Source: Adiantum capillus-veneris
Lineage: Eukaryota; Streptophyta; Polypodiopsida; Polypodiales; Pteridaceae
Assembly: GCA_014529385.2 (NCBI GenBank)
Contig: CM043969.1
Span: 68,289,676 to 68,353,675 of the forward strand
DNA: 64,000 nt
Direction of reading: 5' to 3'
Positions 35,685 to 47,199 of the stretch are shown one piece after another. The notes under the pieces are model-generated. The model was given only the letters and a program-made list of their open reading frames with translations, made no database searches and was not told the origin of the DNA. Positions within the stretch are counted from its first letter, which is position 1. Each line of letters begins with the position of its first letter. The translations under genes and the position numbers were made by a program.

Positions 35685-37613
35685 ATGGCTGACAATAATC
35701 AAGAGAGTAGAATGAACATTGATAGCTTTGATTTTGCACATGAAGGTGCTAATGATGATGCTCCCATGTTTGTGAATTATCTCGTCACTAGGTTGTAGTA
35801 AGTTATGGGTAACCCTGCTTTGCAAGCCGAAGTTACTCAACAACTTCGTGCTTATGGAATTTCCCTTCCTCTCCAAGAGGAGAGAGAGCTTAGGAGGCCT
35901 CTTGAAGAGACCCCCAAAAGAAGACTCTCTCCCATTCAAGAGGACGAATCCAAAGAGCAAGAAAGCAATGAAAGTTTAAGTTCCTCTAAAGATGTGGCTC
36001 CACGAAGACGGCGGTCTAGACGATCGCCCACTCCTCCCAAGAGGAAAAGATCAACACATAATCCTTCTCCTCATCACTCTGAAAGGCAAGAGAGGAAACA
36101 AAGGAAGAAAAGGGCTAGGAAGAGGTCACCCTCTTCTCCTTCTTCTTCACCTTCCTCCTCTTCCAACGAAAGTTATGGCTATTCTCCTAGATAATACAAG
36201 AGGGGAGGACATCGCAAATCATTTCCTGCATGGCGAAGGTCACAAAAGCTAAAGAAGTTCAAGGAGGGAGGAAAGAGTATCTCTTTTCTCACCTATGATG
36301 GCACCTTCGGTGCTACCGACAAAGTGTTGGCCTTCATCCAGCAATTTGATGTGACCTTTGGAGATGAGGGCTTCACAGAGTCCTCTAAGCTACGCCATGT
36401 AGCTATGCACTTCCAAAAATCAGCTCGTCAATGGTGGGCTAGCCTTCGTGGAAATGGTGAAGCCCCAAAGACATGGAAAACTCTACGAGTTTCCATCATG
36501 AAGCAATTCCTTGCAAGCGATGCAAAGGACAAAGTGCTTACCGAATGGCGCAACTTGAAGCTCCTCTCCCATGAGTCTATCCACAAATATGTAGACAAGT
36601 TTTGGGATTTACATCTCAAGGCTACTGTCTTTCAAAAGATAGACTTTGTCGAGCAAAGGCAGCAATTTTGTGCGGGATTACCTGAAGAGATGGCCGAATA
36701 CATCAACTCTCAACGGCCTGGTACTATTAGCGAAGTAATCCATCACAACATGGTTGCTTCACGCATCAATTTCCATCAAGGGGCTAGACGTAATGTCAAG
36801 CCCATGGAAAACAAAGACAAAAATGATGCAAAGGGGAAAACCAATGTTCAAAATACTTCCCAAGTCAATTCCAACAACAACAACAATCGGTCCAAGGAGA
36901 AGGGAGTTTACAAAGGTAAAAACAAACTCTCTCCTGAAGAGCTTGAAGCTTTTCGCAAGGACCATAAGTGTTTCAAGTGTGGGGACCAAGGACATGGCTA
37001 TCGTTCTTGCCCCAAGAAGAATACTCGCAATGAGACTCCTAGGGCTTCCACCATCGAAGCTCCAAAAGAGGATGCTCATTGCAAAGGATCATCACTTTCC
37101 TATGCTTGGGGAAAGGTAAGAGAGCATGATGCCTTCATCTTGTTTGACCCTGGCTCTACTCTTAACTTCATATCAATGGAGTTGGCCACCAAGTTGGGCA
37201 TTCAAGCTTTTGAGATGGGAGATATAGTAGTGACTGATGCAGCTTTCAAGGGACAACAAGCCTCCGTTACTCCCTTGATTGGGAAGTTGAGGTTTCATGT
37301 CCAAAGCTATGTCGACAAAGAAGACTTCTTTATCTCTCCTCTCCAACATGAGGATGTTATCCTAGGGGCACCATGGTTTGATCGCATGGCTGCCAACATG
37401 AAGTTCCCTGAAAGGATAATCTACTTCACCTACACGGGAAATAACATGTATATAGATGCTAGTGAGCGTGGTCGCACTATTCCACTTGTAAATCCTCTTG
37501 CTTTTGATAAGTCATTGAAGAGCTTAGTTTCTGCGTACATGATTTTTGTCAAAGAGTCTCTAAAAGATACTAATGTTTCATCAAATGTAATGGTAGGAAT
37601 CAAGAAGAGTTAG
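35685..37613 (+). pseudogene. chromovirus gag and protease, three in-frame stops
   Basis: The frame starts at ATG 35685 (MADNNQESRMN) and reaches 37613 through adjacent stops TAG TAA (35799-35804) and TAA (36192-36194). Gag capsid is clear at about 36340-36700 (FQKSARQWWASLRG, KQFLASDAKDK). The CCHC knuckle CFKCGDQGHGYRSC is at about 36970. The retropepsin reads LFDPGSTLNFIS (about 37143), where DSG is usual, and ends VILGAPWFDR. The basic Ser/Arg-rich segment (36000-36180) is unusual but common in chromovirus gag N-termini. The two adjacent stops fall where a Gln-Gln pair would fit LQQVMGN. Confidence 0.85.
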
Positions 37614-38734
37614 ACTTGTCTAATTTTCTAAAAGGATTACAAGATGTGTTCATCGATGATATCCCTATGGACTTACCTCCAAAACGAGGGGATGATGACC
37701 ATCGCATTGAGCTCCTTCCTGGAAGCTCACCACCTAACAAGCCTCCTTATCGAGTCTCACAAGATCAACAAGAGGAGATCATGAGGCAAGTACAAGAGCT
37801 GGTAGAAAAAGGGATGGTGAGGCCTAGTTCCTCTCCCTTTTTTTCTCCAGTCCTTTTAGTGCAAAAGAAAGATGGTACATACCATATGTGTGTGGACTAT
37901 CGAGCACTAAACCATATCACTATCAAAAACAGATTTCCCGTACCTCGGGTAGAAGATCTGTTTGATAAGCTACAAGGCTCTACCTACTTCAGTAGGATTG
38001 ACCTTAAGAGTGGCTATCATCAAATAAGGATAGTGGATGAAGATATCTTAAAGACCGCGTTTCGCACAACGTTTGGTCTTTATGAATATCTAGGCATGCC
38101 TTTTGGCTTGACCAATGCACCAGCTACGTTCAATCGTTTGATGGAGAAAATTTTTAGACCATACCACAAATTCACTGGAGTGTTCTTTGATGATATCATC
38201 ATCTACTCCAAGTCTTTGGAGGAACATAAGCAACATCTCCAAGTGATTTTTCAAGCATTGAGGGAGAATAAGCTTTTTCTGAACCAAAAGAAAAGAGAAT
38301 TCTTCCTTAAAGAGATTCAATACCTAGGTCATATTTTCTCTAAAGATGGTATCCGAATGGATCCATCAAAGTTAGAGGTAATAAAAGCATGGCCTAACCC
38401 AAGAAATCTACATGAGCTAAGAAGCTTTGTTGGTATGTGCACATACTATAGACGTTTCATAGCAAAATTCTCTCAAGTAGCAGGACCACTACACGACTTA
38501 ACTAAGAAGAACGTTAAGTTTGTATGGACTGCTAAGGAGAAAAATGCTTTTGAAAAGCTCAAAGAGAAGCTTACTTCCCAACCAGTCCTCGTGCTTCCGG
38601 ATCTCTCAAAGCCATTTGAGGTCCAATGTGATGCTTGTGGTGATTGCCTTGGAGAAGTTTTACTTCAAGAAGGGCATGCCATAGCATATGAGAGCCGAAG
38701 GCTCAATATTGATGAACGAGTCTTGCATTTATGA
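37590..38734 (+). pseudogene. chromovirus reverse transcriptase and start of RNase H
   Basis: A frameshift relative to gag separates this frame. RT blocks include MVRPSSSPFFSPVLLVQKKD, MCVDYRALN, YFSRIDLKSGYHQIR, FGLTNAPATF and the catalytic VFFDDIIIYSKS with both Asp residues. Thumb motifs (LGHIFSKDGIRMD, FVGMCTYYRRFI) follow. RNase H begins with FEVQCDACGDCLGEVLLQEG. The frame ends early at 38734 in the RNase H region (RRLNIDERVLHL) through a one-base shift. Confidence 0.9.
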
Positions 38735-40460
38735 GAAAGAGCTTTTAGGTGTTCTACATGCCCTAGACACATGGAAGCACTACCTATTGGGGACTCCATT
38801 TATCCTACGAACCGACCACCAAAGTCTCAAGTATTTCATGACGCAAACCAAGCTTTTCGACAAACAAATGAGGTGGGCAAATTTTCTTTCACAATTTAAT
38901 TTCCATATTGCTCACATAGCTGGTAAGCACAATCAAGTGGCCGATGCACTTTCACAATGACCCAAAGTTAATGCGGTGTCTATAGCTATTTACAATGATC
39001 TATCCTCGATGATAGATGAGTATGCTACTGACCCTGACTTTAGAGACATAATGGCAGCCCTTGCATTGGGGAAGAAAGAGGAACCTTTCACCTTGCAGGA
39101 TGGTTATCTTCTCCACGGAAATAGGCTATGTGTTACCCATTCCCTTCGTGATAAAGTTATGTATGAATCCCATGCTCCTCCATATGCGGGGCATAGAGGT
39201 ATTCAACCTACTCTCCAAGGAGTAGAGACGTACTTCTATTGGCCTACCATGAAAGTGGACATACAAGAGTATGTTTCAAAATGTGTAGTATGCCAAAAGA
39301 CCAAGTATGATAGAGGGAAGCAACCTGGATTACTCCAGCCCTTGCCTATCCCAAATTCACCATGGGAGAGTATATCCATGGATTTCATCTTTGGATTACC
39401 CAAGTCTATCCATGGGAATACAGGAATATGGACAATAGTTGACAGGTTTAGCAAGCAAGCACATTTTATTCCTGTCGAAAAGACTATTAAGTCACATCAA
39501 ATGGCAACTCTCTTCATATCTCAGATTTTCAAGCACCATGGATTACCCACATCCATCGTGTCAGATAGAGATCCTAGAATGACCAGTAATTTCTGGAAAG
39601 GTCTCTTTGAAAATATAGGAACAAGATTGAATTTCTCTTCGGCCTATCACCCACAAACGGATGGCCAAAGTGAGATAGCCAATCTAACGATACTCGATCT
39701 ACTCAAGACTTATGTTACCGAAGTAGATCAACGCTCACAACGGGAAAATTACTTACCTCTTGTAGAGTATGCCTACAATAATACTGTACATACTTCTACG
39801 GGAAAAGCACCTTTTGAGATCATTGAGGGAAGACCTAAAAGTCCCTTGCTACTCAAAGTACATGGGAAGATCTTCGCCGCCGATGAGTATAGTCGTGACC
39901 TACAAGAATCTTTTCAAAAGATTAAGGAGGCTATATCCATCTCTCAACAAAGGCAAAAAGCTGCTGCTGATAAGCACAGAAGAGCCTTAATGTTCAAAGA
40001 AAATGATTGGGTCTTACTCAAGTTTCCTAAGGCTCGATTAAGGCAAACGACGAGCAAAAATCCTATGGGCCATCAAAAGTATTCTGCTAAACTAGCAAAA
40101 AGATACTATGGTCCTTTCCAAATCTTGAAGCCCATCAATGAGACGGCTTATCAACTCAAGTTGCCCAACCATTGGCTCATACACAATGCCTTTCATGTAA
40201 GCCTACTTAAGCCCTACAAAGGAGAGCCACCAACTGAACCAATTATTGAAGACCCTCCCGAAGTTGAAGACCAAGAAGAGGTGCTACAACTGGAAGTTGT
40301 TCTTCGGCATGAAGACAAGGTACTACGACATGGTAAGATTATCCGACGGTATCTTATTAAGTTCAAAAATTATCCTTTTGAAGATGCTAGATGGATGCAA
40401 GGAATACAGCTTAAGGATAGTATGAACCTTGTCAATGCTTACAATGCTACATTAGAGTAA
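38700..40460 (+). pseudogene. chromovirus RNase H end, integrase and chromodomain
   Basis: RNase H continues with YEKELLGVLHALDTWKHYL and RTDHQSLKYF, then meets TGA at 38958-38960 (LSQ-stop-PK). Integrase follows: zinc region H-x3-H...C-x2-C (HAPPYAGH to CVVCQK), then SMDFIFGLP, SDRDPRMTSNFW and YHPQTDGQSEIANLT giving the D, D, E residues. After GPFQILKPINETAYQLKLP and NAFHVSLLKP the C-terminus has a chromodomain (HGKIIRRYLIKFKNYPFEDA, W at the expected place), which in chromoviruses reads histone marks to choose insertion sites. About 494 codons are open after the TGA. Confidence 0.9.
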
Positions 40461-40819
40461 GCAAATGTACAAATTTCTTTTAAATGACTCATGTTTTTGT
40501 CTTATAAGACTAGTCCTCTTTTTAATTGTGCACAAATTTAACTAGTATGCATGCTTAGAATCATGTTTGTGATGACGACGTCTCTCAAACACCAAGTTGA
40601 ATTTGTCACTCTACTTTGGGAGAATGAAATGGACTAAAGAGCAGACATGCTTGCGGCAACTATGTCTCCCAATCACCAATCGGATTAGTCATCCATCTTG
40701 GAAAGATGTCGTAGGGTAAAAAGGGATCCTCTACCCGCTAAGTAAAATTGACTAATGACTAACGCTTTATCTCTTCTACCTCATAGTCGAGGACGACTAT
40801 GATTTCAAGAGAGAGGTAA

Positions 40820-42649
40820 TGTCATAAAATCTAATATCTGATATCTAACCAACCCAAATGATTTTCTCATATTAAATTGATCACTTAATGTGGGAGAATA
40901 AACGGGAACAAGTGTTAAGATATAGACATGTGCTTATAGATCTATCTCAACACGGGGCCAATGGTAAAGGGGCCCAAATGAGAGATGGTCTATCAAAGAG
41001 CAAGGCTAACAAATGGAGCATAAGACCTTAGGGTTATCTTCATTGAAGACCTCCAATAATGTGTGTAAAAGGCCTTTAACCTTATGTAAGCTAGGGCTGA
41101 GCTTGAGACGTGGGAACCGGACCCAGCTCGAGGTTTTTGTCCTGCTTGTCATGCTTGATGACTAAGGTGCTTGAGGTGCTTGATGATTGAGGTTCTTGAG
41201 ATGATTGAGACCTTAGCGTTATCTTCATTGAAGACCTCCAATAATGTGTGTAAAAGGTCTTTAACCTTAGGTAAGCTAGGGCTGAGCTTGAGGCACGGGA
41301 ACCGGACCCAGCTCGAGTTGCTTGTCGTGCTTGTCATGCTTGATGACTAAGGTGCTTGAGGTACTTGATGATTGAGGTTCTTGAGATGCTTGAGATGCTT
41401 AATTATTGAGATGCTTGAGGTGCTTGACATGCTTGAGATGCTAGGGTTGCACTTGAGGTGAGAACCTAGCCCAAGCTTAAAGTGCTTATGAGCCAAGCTT
41501 GTGATGCGAACTCGGCCTATGCATGAGGGGCTTGAGGTGTCAAAAAGTCAAATATTCAATCCCTACAAGGAGGGGGCGAGCCCTACATGAGGGGGGATGA
41601 GAGAGAACACACACACACACTCACACAAGGCATGCATGGTACAAAGAAAGCAAAAGGGACACTTGTCAAGTTCCTCCTCGTGTTGCTCTCATGGTGTGCC
41701 TGAAGCCTATTGGTTGGCCACCCAAGGGGTCCAATAATAATTTAGGAGATTTAATTAATTGATTTAGCATTTATCTAGCCCTCTCTCTCAAAGGGGAAAG
41801 GGGGACAGTTGTCTCAAGGCTACCCTTACTGCTTGTAATGCCTCCTGCTTGTGATTGGCTAGGCCTGGAGGGGTCCAATGAGCTTCAAGCATGAGCTACA
41901 AGGGGGGGTCAACCCAAGCAATCTAGGGGGTTGCTCAGGGGGTATACTCACCCACACACACTCACAAACACTCTCATTGTGTGCTATGCAAAGTGCAAGA
42001 GCTCCCTCTCCTTCTCCAAGCAAGTAGAGGTTGAGAGCCTACACCAACACTCTTGGATATGGAGTGCAAATCCAACCAAGAGTCATGCTTCAATGCTTAA
42101 GCTTGCCATCTCCTTCTTCTTCATTACTATGCTATTATGTATGCTAACAACAAGAGTTATGATAAGTGAGGAACTAATTCTTTCTCCTACGAAATGTTTC
42201 TTCTAATTCCTCTTCCCTACCCTCATTCCATGCTAGCTCTCTCCACCTTCGAAGGTGTTTGAGGTCTTGGGACTGAGCTTGGGATAGTTAAAGATTTATT
42301 CAAGTTTATGTTATGTTTGTGATGCATGAAGCTTTCCATCTTCATTGCATCACCTAGGTTACAAGGAACACAAAGATTGTATTGTAACAAGTCTCTCTTA
42401 ATGGGAGAAATCATTATACAAATGCCTATTGGAGGGGGGACCGCCTCCACATAAATCTGGTCCTCAACTGTTGTCATGTTCTCTAAATTCTCTCTCTTGC
42501 AAAAGTATTGTTCATGCCAAGTTAACTAATTGCTATAATTATGTTGCTATATTCAATTATGTTCACCCGCTATGCTCACAAAGTCATTTCTCAAAAGTAC
42601 TCTCATTAATTTCCGCTACTCTCAAATTAAATAGGCCAATTCCATTACA
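40820..42649 (+). repeat. 3' LTR of the chromovirus, with internal duplication
   Basis: 1830 bp, about 200 bp longer than the 5' LTR. A block of roughly 185 bp (about 41025-41209) is repeated in tandem at about 41210-41395, both starting GACCTTAGSGTTATCTTC. A 16-bp insertion (about 41835) accounts for most of the remaining difference. Confidence 0.9.
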
Positions 42650-43080
42650 ATGTACTTGGAGACAGATGGAGTACAAAAGAAACTTTCCATATTGGTGATA
42701 ATATTAGTTGTAGAGTAAGCCCAAATTCTATGTCTATCTCATATCAACTATGTCGTGAATCATCAGTTCTAGGCTACGACTATAGGAGATGGAGAAGCAA
42801 ATTAGGTAGCTGGGTTCCTCTCGACTCTGAGGAAAATTGTCCAGAGTTTGAACTAAAGGTCACAGTCCATCCACACACCGAGTATAGAAGCCTTATAGTA
42901 ACAACAAATTGGAGACTACATGATGTTAGAGAATCTCTTGATTTTCTTGATGAAACATCTCCTGCGTATAGATTCAAAGTGGATGAAATTGTGGTGAGCA
43001 CAAGGATGGAGAATTCAACCTCTTGCATCACATGCCTTCCCCCCAAAAGAGTTGTATTTGAGCCACTTGCAAGGACTTGA

Positions 43081-43381
43081 AAAAACAAGTTCAATATTAT
43101 AATCATTGCATTTTGTAAATATATTTATCTTTTCTCTACCTTATTGTGATCATTATTTATGTTGTTTTAAACTTACATGACACCATGATACATATTTAAG
43201 AATCGATAGTTGATATTAAGTATTTGAACTACAAAATTATGAATCACCAAAGGGTATATTATGTTCATATGGACAAAATGGACAAAAGTGTACATAGCTT
43301 TTGTGGAGTAATCGATCATGAAACTCCACTTTTCTTTTTGCCTGAGAGGATTCTGTATCCTCAGAGACCCTTTTTCTTTTG
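43081..43381. other. gene 1 downstream region
   Basis: AT-rich 3' flank of gene 1 up to the copia LTR. ATTTTGTAAATATATTT near 43110 may serve in 3'-end formation. No other feature. Confidence 0.4.
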
Positions 43382-43556
43382 TGTTTTGGGGTAAAGCCCC
43401 ATGTGGCCGGTTAGGCCAGGTGCCCGCCCACTATACTTATTCATTATGTACATAATAGAATAAGAGGGCTCACATGTAGAGAATGAGTTTTAGCCCCTGC
43501 AAACACAAGGTCTCCTCCTCTCCTCTCTTCTCCATTGCTGCACACACACACACACT

Positions 43557-43635
<79 letters not shown>

Positions 43636-43651
43636 TCGCTCACACACTTCA
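43382..43651 (+). repeat. 5' LTR of the copia derivative with (CA)n
   Basis: 270 bp; (CA)n tracts at 43541-43554 and 43561-43633. The 3' LTR has the same tract at 47112-47178. Open frames through the CA run are artefacts. Confidence 0.85.
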
Positions 43652-44075
43652 ACTGGTATCATAGCTCAGGGATTGGGAGCACCATTGGAGCTCAGCAGGG
43701 AAGCAGGTAGAGAAGCAGCAAACTACAGCACATTTTTGCATATCTGTTTTGGCCTACCAAAATGTCTTCATTCAAGCTGATTCTCGCGACTCCTGACTGG
43801 TTTTTCGTCCTCTTCAACTTTGCTGTGAAGAAAGTTTTCTCAAAATATTCACCAATTTTGAGATATGTCACTCAGACTGCCTGCACGTCTAGGGTACACA
43901 AGTGCATATTTTTACAGATCTATTTTGACCTATATAAACAGTACATTTTAGGTCCATTCCCACGAGGCCCAACTGTTTTCGCGAGGTCTACAACTTTGCA
44001 GAAGGAAGTTTCTGCAAATTCTAAGCGGTTTGGAAGATATGGGCTGACAAGCTGCAGGGTATTCGAAAAGTTGAA

Positions 44076-44167
44076 GATTATGTATGCATATTGTGGTGAT
44101 TTGCTACATTCAGAGAGCTCGGATTATGTATGCATATTGTGGTGATTTGCTACATTCAGGGAGCTCG
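44076..44167. repeat. 46-bp perfect-length tandem duplication in the copia leader
   Basis: Two 46-bp copies beginning GATTATGTATGCATATTG, differing at one position (CAGAGAG or CAGGGAG). Non-coding leader; the near-identity suggests a recent slip. Confidence 0.9.
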
Positions 44168-45256
44168 GATTGAGCTTTTGTCATTCTCTTGTTTTGTGCA
44201 TTGATGTTTCTGCTCTCAGTGAAAAGAGTGTGGGTTGATATTTTCAACACATTTATGCGTACACATTGAGAACACTTCGTGGATGTATGCATTCTTGTGG
44301 ACTCTCAGGTTCGAGAGTGGATTCATCACAGGTTATGTGCATTGACTTATGCGATTGAGCAGATTTCGGAAAGTGTGATGCACGGATTTGTAGAGAGATT
44401 TGCAAGCATTTTTGGCATGATTGTGAGCTGAATTTTCAGCTCATTTTGATGCTCTTTGATACACATTTGGTACATATGCTCGTTTATATTGCCATGTGGA
44501 TGCACATGATGTGTACTTTTCGGCGGATGGTATTCTTCGCCTTGCAATGGCATATGTGGGCTGATTTTCAGCTATTTTGAGCATCAATTTGTGTCACATT
44601 TTGGTTGGCTTGCATCCAAGTTTATGCTAGTTGTGCTTCGCTTGTAGAGTGTGGTTGATGCACTTTGTGTTTCGGATTACAGGATTGTTTTTCAAGTTTA
44701 AGGAGTTGAGACTTTGGGGCAACTCATATATACTTGAGTGCGGATTTTGCGCATGATTGCTCATGGTTTTGAGCATGTTTATGGCAAGTATGGTTATTAT
44801 GGTTAGATAGCCAAATACTGTCGAAACTCTGCCGGATTTTTCTTGCGAGTTCATTTGTTTATGCGCATAGTTTGCAATCGTGTTTTGATTTGCATTTGGC
44901 ACTCGGTGGTTGCTTTGCCATAGTTTTTTGGCATCGCATTGTGAGAGTGTTTGCTCACCGGATTATGTCATTTGACATCCATCTGGTAATCTCTTCAAGA
45001 GGGAGATTGTTGATGATAGCTTCATCGATTACCACATAGTGCTCTTGGATTAGAGCGGGTGTTTTGGCATCATTTGAGCGGTTTTGCTCACTTGTTCGTT
45101 ACATTGATCGCCATATTTGCTGATACTTCTCTTAGACAGCTTATGCCAGCTTATGTTGTATTTTGACAGTACTTGGTGTATGAGTTAGCCAAGCTTTGGC
45201 TATTGTCAGTTGATTAGTTGATAGATTTGTGCTTGGTCTTGTCACAGGTTATCGCC

Positions 45257-46756
45257 ATGGATTTGGCATGTACATCATTGTCAGGGTTTGTGCTTTTCCA
45301 TACAAATTTTGATGGTTCAAACTTTGAGCATTGGAAAGTAGGTATGCATGATGCATTGACTCAGTTGGGCCAAGTGTTTCCACTACAGGGCATGGATGCT
45401 AGGCCAGAGTCTATGACTGATGATGAGTGGGAGGACTTGGATGAGCTTGCACGTTCGACGATCATGTTACACCTTGGTGAGTCTGTCTATCGCATTGGTT
45501 TGGATGCATGTACAACTAGAGAGTTATGGCAAAGATTGTGCAATGTTTTTGGCACAAATGAGTCTAGAGAGATGCCTACAATCAAAGGACGATCTTGTAG
45601 ACATAGAGATGTTGTGTGTTGGAATTGTGGTCATACAGGGCATGTACGTAGGTGTTGTTTTCAACGGATGAGACAGCGTAGGAGACAACACAGGAGGGAT
45701 GCTATCACTTTGGATGATGTGGGAGCAGATGTAGCATATGTGGCTACACATGACGAAGATGCCGCATTTGCTTCCATGTTTACTCTTGACTTTCTTATGT
45801 CGGTTTTTGATGACACATTACCTTTGCATTGGATACTAGATGTGAGTGCTAGGTTTCACGTCACGCCGAGTCGTGAGTGGTTTAGCACATATGCTAGTGG
45901 TATGCTTGGACGTGTGTGTCTAGCTTATGGTTCAGTGCATGACATAGTTGGTGCAGGAGATGTCAGACTATCGTTGTCAAGTGGTGCATCATATGTGTTG
46001 TGAGATGTACGCCATGTGCCAGGTTTGACACAGAGCTTGATCTCTGTGAGTCACTTACGAGACAGCGGATTCCAGGTAGTGATGGATGAGCACAGTTTCA
46101 GATTGCATCGTGGACAGCTAGTCATAGCTAGAGGTGCTAGTGTTGGCATGATTCATGCGATGCGAGTACGTCATGTGCGAGACGGCACAGTTTTTGTGAG
46201 TACGCAGCCATGCAGAGAGATGAGGCATGTCTCCGTTGCGGATAGGTTGCATGATGCTCCAGTTTGTGAGCATGTTGAGCCAGTTGTGCAGACAGTTGTG
46301 CAGCAGGGCATGTCATTCATGGATACGATGACAAATATGGATGGCTTGAGGGCTGAGGATTAAGCTGTGATTCAGTCATTCATGGATATGCTTAGGCCAG
46401 AGGCTGATGTATGTGAGTTAGAGCTAGGCATTTCTCTTACCACACAGGGTTCAGGACAGACAGATGCTCTTAGTGCGCATGTGACATGCGATGGCCATGA
46501 GGATGGATTCCAGGGATCGGAGTTTGGGTGTCAGGGTGATTTCCATGAGTGGAAGTCTGAGCCAGATTTGACTGAGATGATCAAATTGGCAGATATTGCT
46601 AGGATTGCATCAGCATTCGGGAGTCTCATATACGAGATACTCATCTTGCGACCCGACATTGCATTTGTAGTAGGTGAATTTGCATTGGGACCAGTTAGTC
46701 GTGCAGTGAGACAGACGTTGGCCTTGAGCATAGGGGTACTTTGCAGCGTATGGTGA
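45257..46756 (+). pseudogene. copia gag, knuckle, degenerate protease and RT-tail remnant
   Basis: One frame starts at ATG 45257 (MDLACTSLSGF) and runs to 46756 with in-frame TGA 46001-46003 and TAA 46361-46363. Gag shows the FDGSNFEHWKVGM opening typical of copia. A knuckle CWNCGHTGHVRRCC lies at about 45619. The protease reads LHWILDVSARFHVTP where active copies have WILDSGAS, so the catalytic DSG is DVS. Next come HVPGLTQSLISVSHL (normal post-protease) and, after a deletion of the integrase and RT core, SAFGSLIYEILILRPDIAFVVGE, the RT/RNase H junction. The protein cannot support transposition alone. Confidence 0.8.
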
Positions 46757-46955
46757 GATACATGCAGGATGTGTGCAGCTTTGGTGAGGAGTATGGTGTC
46801 GATCCCTCTATACTTCCTCTATGATTAGAGTTGGATGCACACAAATCCAGTGAGCCAGTGGGAGTTGGCTGAGGTCATACTTGTGATGGCCTTGTACAGG
46901 TTTTGTACGGTTTTCTTTTCTCTCTCACGGCCACATTGGCCTTTACGTGGGAGGT

Positions 46956-47109
46956 TGTTGGGGTAAAGCCCGATGTGGCCGGTTAGGCCAGGTGCCCGCC
47001 CACTATACTTATTCATTATGTACATAATAGAATAAGGGGGCTCACATGTAGAGAGTGAGTTTTAGCCCCTGCAAACATAAGGTCTCCTCCTCTCCTCTCT
47101 TCTCCATCG

Positions 47110-47182
<73 letters not shown>

Positions 47183-47199
47183 CTCGCTCGCCCACTTCA
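46956..47199 (+). repeat. 3' LTR of the copia derivative
   Basis: 244 bp, TGTTGGGGTAAAGC to CCCACTTCA, preceded by a short purine tract GTGGGAGG (polypurine tract). It ends next to the 3' end of the H3-Ulp1 gene. Confidence 0.85.

Larger units (their letters stand above)
33642..42649 (+). mobile_element. Ty3/gypsy chromovirus, full-length but decayed, inserted in gene 1
   Basis: LTRs at 33642-35270 and 40820-42649 both run TGTCATAAAATCTAATATC to AATTCCATTACA. The 5-bp target duplication ATGTA (33637-33641 and 42650-42654) is perfect. The primer site TGGTATTAGAGC (one mismatch) is at 35272-35283, and the polypurine tract AAGAGAGAGG lies just before the 3' LTR. Gag, protease, RT, RNase H, integrase and a C-terminal chromodomain are in order. 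LTRs differ by a few percent by eye, plus a tandem duplication in the 3' LTR. Internal stops and two frameshifts make it non-autonomous. Confidence 0.93.
32809..43080 (+). pseudogene. transposon gene 1: unknown two-exon protein split by a 9-kb gypsy insertion
   Basis: Exon 1 is 32809-33112 with start context GTTTCCATGG. An 83-bp GT-AG intron (33113-33195, GTAAGC to TTCCAG) joins in phase to exon 2 at 33196. Exon 2 is open to 33641, where a gypsy element flanked by ATGTA repeats sits. After the second ATGTA the same frame continues at 42655 and ends at TGA 43078-43080. The three coding blocks total 1176 nt (391 residues plus stop), with no stop inside any block. I recognise no domain. The N-terminus has GLWKPISFCVNDWL and a basic RTKRDKVKNHWKG stretch; the C-terminal half is mixed charged. 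It is the first gene inside the left inverted end of the DNA transposon, so it is probably element cargo rather than a host gene. Confidence 0.7.
43382..47199 (+). mobile_element. non-autonomous Ty1/copia derivative
   Basis: LTRs at 43382-43651 and 46956-47199 share GGGGTAAAGCCC, GGCCGGTTAGGCCAGGTGCC, a long (CA)n tract and the end CACTTCA. The primer site TGGTATCATAGC (43654-43665, one mismatch) follows the 5' LTR. The interior has a 1.6-kb leader, a gag/protease frame and a remnant of the RT tail. Integrase and the RT catalytic core are absent. Flanking pentamers (TTTTG and AGAAG) do not match, so the insertion has been rearranged or the ends mutated. It sits between genes 1 and 2 of the DNA transposon and ends 17 bp before gene 2's stop codon. 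Confidence 0.85.

Noticed and set aside
43444-43780. Thr-His and Cys-Val repeat frames over the (CA)n run
   Set aside because: Microsatellite inside the copia 5' LTR.
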